From assembly GCA_039182735.1 (NCBI GenBank), contig JBCDCB010000004.1, positions 42,636-106,635 on the forward strand: DNA of 64,000 nt. The letters run 5' to 3'. Origin of the DNA: JBCDCB01 sp039182735 (lineage in GTDB: Bacteria > Planctomycetota > Phycisphaerae > Phycisphaerales > UBA1924). Both the position numbers and the translations under genes were made by a program. Below are positions 60,551 to 64,000 of the stretch, in pieces. The stretch's first letter is position 1. Each line of letters begins with the position of its first letter. The notes beneath the pieces are model-generated. The model was given only the letters and a program-made list of their open reading frames with translations. It was not told the origin of the DNA and ran no database searches.

Positions 60551-61450
60551 TCAGTGCATCGCGTGCGGATCGGTCGGTTCACTGTGGTGCGCGATCGTGA
60601 TCGGCACGGCGTGCGCATCGTGCGCGCGCCCGGCGCGCTCGGGAGAGTTGCAATCGCGCGACAGGTGCAGGAGCACCGCACGCTTGGGCTCGATCAGGCG
60701 CACGGCGTGTGCCGACTCTTCGTTCGAGAGGTGCCCCGCACCATTCGTGATGCGGTCCTTCAGGAACGATGGGCGATCGCTCTCACGCTGCATGACCGGG
60801 CAGTAGTTCGATTCGATGGCGAGCACATCGACGCCCCCCATCGCGTCGATGAGCGGCTGGGTGACGCGCCCGAGGTCGGTGGCGTAGCCGAGCGTGGAGG
60901 CCTCGCCGTCGAAGTCGAAGCGAAGGGCGGCGACGCCGAGATCGTCGTGCGCGAGGTGCACGGAACGTGCGCGCACGCCCTGCGCGACGTCGAAGGAGCC
61001 GTCGTCGAAGGGCGTCGTCTTGCGGCGGAGCAGACCCGCGCGGTGCGCGCGGCCCATGTGCGCCCGGTGGATCATGAACCGCGCGTGCCTCGGCAGCGCC
61101 TTGATCCAGCCGGTTCGGCAGTGGTCGTTGTCAAGATGCGTGAAGACCACGTGGTCGATGTGGTCGAGCGTCAGCCCGAGATCGCTCAGGGCGCGCCGTG
61201 TCTTGAGAGGCGAGAGCCCGGCGTCCACGAGGATCACGCGTTTGGTCTTGCCCGAGCCGCGCACGATAATCGAGCAGTTGCCCGCGCTGCTGCTGGCGAG
61301 GACGCGGAACGTTGTCTCGCGCGTGTGCAACGCGGGCTGCGCGTGGGATTCCCACAGGTTCTGCGGGAAGGGGCGTGGGGTGCCCGCGGCATCGCGCAAC
61401 CGTGCGCCCGTACCGCCTCGTTGATTGATGGTCGCCGGTCCGTGGCTCAT
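60551..61450 (-). CDS. Metallo-beta-lactamase-fold hydrolase (YycJ/WalJ-like)
   Basis: 299 residues. Metal motif THLDNDHCRTGW near residue 107 (usual form H-x-H-x-D-H; here the second metal His is Asp), FRVLASSSAGNCSIIVRG before it, and the later ESNYCPVM, ITNGAGHLSNEE and LHLSRDCNSP motifs of the YycJ branch, which includes single-stranded DNA exonuclease-like proteins. ATG 61450 chosen; TACCCT lies 7 bases upstream and TTGTGC 16 bases further. An in-frame start at 61483 is possible. Confidence 0.82.
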   Translation of the reverse strand: MSHGPATINQRGGTGARLRDAAGTPRPFPQNLWESHAQPALHTRETTFRVLASSSAGNCSIIVRGSGKTKRVILVDAGLSPLKTRRALSDLGLTLDHIDHVVFTHLDNDHCRTGWIKALPRHARFMIHRAHMGRAHRAGLLRRKTTPFDDGSFDVAQGVRARSVHLAHDDLGVAALRFDFDGEASTLGYATDLGRVTQPLIDAMGGVDVLAIESNYCPVMQRESDRPSFLKDRITNGAGHLSNEESAHAVRLIEPKRAVLLHLSRDCNSPERAGRAHDAHAVPITIAHHSEPTDPHAMH

Positions 61451-61457
61451 GCGGTCG

Positions 61458-61485
61458 AGGGTAGCAGGCGGCGTCGTGCGCACAA
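61458..61485 (-). promoter_or_regulatory. Promoter placing the metallo-hydrolase on a leaderless message
   Basis: TTGTGC (61485-61480), 16-base spacer, TACCCT (61463-61458), then 7 bases to the ATG at 61450. Confidence 0.45.
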
Positions 61486-61575
61486 GAAAGAACGCCCGCC
61501 CGGCGTTGCGACCGAGCGAGCGTTCTGAGGGTGCGTCCGCGAGAGAGATCGGGACTGGCGGACGGTGGATTGCGC

Positions 61576-62283
61576 TTAGGCGGCGCGGGCCGCGGGGCGG
61601 CGCGTGCGCCCGACGGTGCGCTGGTCCGGCGCGGCGCGCCGTTCGGGCTGATCCGTCATGGCGGCGACGAGTTCATCGGGTCGCGTGGCCCAGAGGTCGG
61701 CGCCGATTTCCTCGGCGAGCCCGTCGGCGCGGTTGAAGACGCCGCCGCCGACCACGACCTGCAGCTCCTGCGTCGCACCGATTTCCTGGATCGTGTCGAT
61801 CAGAGCGCGGATGTTGGGCAGGTCGGTCGGCGCCGAGGCGAACATGAGCAGCACGTCGGGCTGCGTGTTCTGGACGCGCTCGAGGATTTCGTCGTTGGCG
61901 ATCCCGCCGCCGGCGAAGGCGATCTCGAACCCGGCCTGTTCGAGCAGGTCCACGCTCATCTGTGCGCCGAGTTCGTCGGCATCGGTCGGGCCGCAGAAGG
62001 CGAGCACGCGGCGCCCGTTGTGCGCGCCCTGGCAGAAGCGCAGCGAGGCCTGATCGACGAGCACGCGGAGCAGGCGTGTCGCGAAGTGGTGCCCCAGCGT
62101 CGAGAGCTGATCGTTGCGGAACATCTTGTCCACGGTCTCGTAGACAGGCCAGAAGACCTCGCTCACGAGGATCTCGGCTTCCATGCCCTGCGACGCGGTC
62201 TCCTGCACGATCGCTCGCGCTTCGTTCCGGTCGCCCTGGATGAGCGCTTCGAAGAGACGCTCGATCGTCAACTGTGTGTCCAT
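61576..62283 (-). CDS. B12-binding-fold protein with altered cobalt-ligand motif
   Basis: 235 residues. Helical N-cap domain (residues 1-90, with KMFRNDQLSTLGHHFATRLL in the position of the usual W..EH segment) and a Rossmann-like B12-binding domain. The D-x-H-x-x-G motif that supplies the lower axial His reads TDADELGA, with Asp for His. The later GG motif (VVVGGGVF) is intact. A short basic tail (RRPAARAA) follows. ATG 62283 with GAGAGGTGG upstream. No DNA-binding domain or partner methyltransferase is encoded nearby. Confidence 0.8.
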   Translation of the reverse strand: MDTQLTIERLFEALIQGDRNEARAIVQETASQGMEAEILVSEVFWPVYETVDKMFRNDQLSTLGHHFATRLLRVLVDQASLRFCQGAHNGRRVLAFCGPTDADELGAQMSVDLLEQAGFEIAFAGGGIANDEILERVQNTQPDVLLMFASAPTDLPNIRALIDTIQEIGATQELQVVVGGGVFNRADGLAEEIGADLWATRPDELVAAMTDQPERRAAPDQRTVGRTRRPAARAA

Positions 62284-62436
62284 ATCGCTTCACCACCTCT
62301 CAGGGTTCCGATTCCTGCAGTGGTGATCGACCGTCGCGACCCGCTCGCCGCACGCGAAACGCGTCGTTGATGTGTTAGCGGACGCTCGCGCGTTATCGGT
62401 CGTGGCGTCTTGCGCAGGGTGTGCGCAAAGCGTGTG

Positions 62437-63228
62437 TTATCGGGCGTCGCCGCGGTACGCGACGACGACGCCGAAGGTCATCGGGCGCTGCGCGACGCTC
62501 GCGAAGCCCGCGCGTTCCATGGCGTTCGTCATGTCCTCGCGGGTGAGGAACGTCTCGATCGAGCGGGGCAGGTAGGCGTAGGCCCCGCTCGTGTCGCGGC
62601 TGATGAGCGTGGCGGTCAGCGGCATGACGCGCTTGGTCCATACGTCGTTGCCGAGACGGAGCAGCGGGTTGGTCGGCTCGCTGAACTCGAGCACGATGAG
62701 CCTGCCGCCGGGGCGGAGCACGCGTTTGAACTCGGCGAAGGCCTTGTCGGGCTCGGCGACGTTGCGGATCCCGAAGGCGATCGAGAGCACGTCGAACGAA
62801 TCGTCTTCGAAGGGAAGGTTCATCGCGTCGGCGAGGACGTACTCGATATTGGCGCGATCGGGCTCGCGTGCGGGCCCGAGGCGCTTGGTGCGCGCGATGT
62901 CGAGCATCGGCGCGGTGAAGTCGCCCCCGACGACGCGTTTGGCACCGGCGTCGGCGAAGGCGCGGGTGAGGTCCCCGGTGCCGCAGGCCATATCGAGGAC
63001 TTCGTCGGTGGGCCGGACGTCCGCCAGCCGGACGGCGGCTTTGCGCCACGCCTGATCGCGTCCGAAGGAGTGCAGGCGGTTGTTGAGGTCGTAGGCGTGG
63101 GCGATGGCGCTGAACATCCGCCGGACCTTGTCGGCCTTCTGCTCGTTGGCGTGCGGACTCGAGGCGAGTTCGTCGCTCGACCACGCGGGCGTGTCGGTCG
63201 TCGGCTTGGCGGGGGCGTTCTGCGTCAC
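62437..63228 (-). CDS. ubiE: Ubiquinone/menaquinone biosynthesis C-methyltransferase
   Basis: 263 residues. SAM-dependent methyltransferase: VRRMFSAIAHAYDLNNRLHSFGRDQAWR near residue 35 (UbiE/MenG signature), DMACGTGDLTRAF (SAM loop), FGIRNV and RVLRPGGRLIVLEFS. Methylates demethylmenaquinone or the ubiquinone precursor. GTG start at 63228, with TAGACT 5 bases upstream; a longer frame would overlap the divergent peptidase gene's leader. The N-terminal 30 residues are polar and variable. Confidence 0.92.
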   Translation of the reverse strand: MTQNAPAKPTTDTPAWSSDELASSPHANEQKADKVRRMFSAIAHAYDLNNRLHSFGRDQAWRKAAVRLADVRPTDEVLDMACGTGDLTRAFADAGAKRVVGGDFTAPMLDIARTKRLGPAREPDRANIEYVLADAMNLPFEDDSFDVLSIAFGIRNVAEPDKAFAEFKRVLRPGGRLIVLEFSEPTNPLLRLGNDVWTKRVMPLTATLISRDTSGAYAYLPRSIETFLTREDMTNAMERAGFASVAQRPMTFGVVVAYRGDAR

Positions 63229-63233
63229 AGGCG

Positions 63234-63239
63234 AGTCTA
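63234..63239 (-). promoter_or_regulatory. -10 box placing ubiE on a leaderless message
   Basis: TAGACT on the minus strand, 5 bases before the GTG at 63228; no Shine-Dalgarno. Confidence 0.35.
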
Positions 63240-63298
63240 CGCGCGCCGCGGCGCGATACGCTTTGCAGGAATCCCCCTCGCCTCTGGAGGAACCCACG

Positions 63299-64000
63299 AT
63301 GCGAACGACACGAGTGATCGCCCTGACCGTCCTGCTGCTCGCGCTGCCGCTGGTCGGCGGGTGCGCGACGAAGACGAACGCCGCGACCGGTCAGCGTCAG
63401 TTCGATAGTTTGTCGCGCGAACAGGAAATCGCGATGGGCGAGGCGAGCATGCCGGAGCTCATCCAGGCGTACGGCGGGGCGGTGCCCAGCGCGGGCGCGC
63501 AGCAGTACGTGACGGACATCGGTCGTCGGATGTCGGCGTTGACGGAGGCGGACTACCCGTCGCTGCCGTGGGAGTTCACGTTCCTGAACTCGGACGTGAT
63601 CAACGCGTTCGCGCTGCCGGGCGGGAAGGTCTTCGTGACGCGCGGGCTGGTCGAGCGCATGACGAACGAGGCGCAGCTCGCCGGCGTGATCGGTCACGAG
63701 ATCGGGCACGTCACCGCGGAGCACATCGACGATCAGCTCACCAAGCAGCGGAGCATCCAGATCGCGGGTGTGATCGCGGCGATCGGGGTGGGCATCGCGG
63801 CGGGGCAGGACAACGCGGCGGTGGGCGCGGCGGCGGGCGGCGCGATCCTCACCGGCGCCGGGCTGTACTCGCTCACGTTCGGGCGCGACGACGAACTGGA
63901 AGCCGACGAGCTGGGCATGCGCTACATGACGCGCGCGGGATATCACCCGCGCGGGATGCGTCAGCTGATGGAGATCCTCGCGGAGGCTTCGAGCGGTGCG
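63299..64000 (+). CDS. M48-family metallopeptidase lipoprotein, 3' end outside window
   Basis: 234 residues seen, frame open at the window edge. Lipoprotein signal with lipobox VGGC (Cys22). Zinc motif HEIGHVTAEH with catalytic Glu near residue 130, and the third-ligand motif ELEADELGMRYM near residue 200. A hydrophobic Gly/Ala-rich stretch lies between them. Periplasmic M48 lipoproteins (BepA/LoiP-like) degrade misassembled outer-membrane proteins. ATG 63299 with GGAGGA 7 bases upstream. Divergent from ubiE across 70 bases. Confidence 0.92.
   Translation, partial: MRTTRVIALTVLLLALPLVGGCATKTNAATGQRQFDSLSREQEIAMGEASMPELIQAYGGAVPSAGAQQYVTDIGRRMSALTEADYPSLPWEFTFLNSDVINAFALPGGKVFVTRGLVERMTNEAQLAGVIGHEIGHVTAEHIDDQLTKQRSIQIAGVIAAIGVGIAAGQDNAAVGAAAGGAILTGAGLYSLTFGRDDELEADELGMRYMTRAGYHPRGMRQLMEILAEASSGA

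Overview
ORGANISM. The window is a GC-rich, gene-dense bacterial chromosome segment, most like a planctomycete of the Phycisphaerae. The basis is mixed: a HAF-repeat exported protein ends in a LLGLAG-ATRRRR tail (PEP-CTERM-like), there is a dockerin-type fragment, several short palindromic intergenic repeats of the kind I associate with planctomycete genomes, a gram-negative envelope set (lnt, gmhA, lipoproteins) and a divergent MreBCD. No phage, insertion sequence, CRISPR array or rRNA is seen. The assignment is an inference and needs a marker-gene tree. LAYOUT. 1-2909: end of a degenerate GspE-like secretion ATPase and a large membrane protein. 2936-8177 (minus): a translation/precursor block, apparently read as structured leader RNA, tRNA-Gln, glmU N-domain, prs, rplY, pth, rpsF, ssb, rplI, closed by an intrinsic terminator; rpsR is missing from its usual place. 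8342-12902 (minus): SWIM-like protein, SNF2 helicase, tRNA-Lys. 13004-15473 (plus): gmhA, aat, ychF. 15425-20328 (minus): two related membrane proteins, a DUF429 protein, guaB, thrC. 20385-23783: a class I amidotransferase-like hydrolase, rpe, a phosphatase-fold protein lacking its catalytic histidines, accD. 23816-30704 (plus): envelope block lnt, HEAT-repeat protein, coiled-coil membrane protein, small membrane protein, mreB, mreC, mreD. 30786-35796: phenylalanine hydroxylase, UvrD-like helicase fused to a RecB-type nuclease, low-molecular-weight phosphatase, small exported protein. 35991-41850: 2-oxoglutarate dehydrogenase E1 and E2 facing an SthA-type transhydrogenase. 41853-44887: dockerin remnant, HAF protein, lipoprotein, AsmA-like protein. 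44894-56492: mutL, a hicB-hicA toxin-antitoxin pair, membrane proteins, HIT protein, proS, lysC, flavodoxin-like protein, typA. 56557-59563 (minus): ECF sigma factor, anti-sigma factor and exported protein, translationally coupled. 59738-64000: hypothetical protein, metallo-beta-lactamase-fold hydrolase, B12-binding-fold protein, ubiE/menG and the start of an M48 peptidase lipoprotein. THE MOST NOTEWORTHY SIGNALS. First, at least ten genes on both strands lack a Shine-Dalgarno and instead have a TAnnnT hexamer 5-7 bases before the start codon, the geometry of leaderless transcripts. Second, a 450-base gene-free stretch (7891-8341) encodes a strongly folded RNA on the minus strand, with an extended -10 box at its first stem base. 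Third, several proteins look like catalytically altered family members: the GspE-like ATPase, the histidine-phosphatase-fold protein and the B12-binding protein. Fourth, three families of inverted-repeat intergenic elements occur. Adjacent genes very often overlap by 4 bases (ATGA or GTGA).
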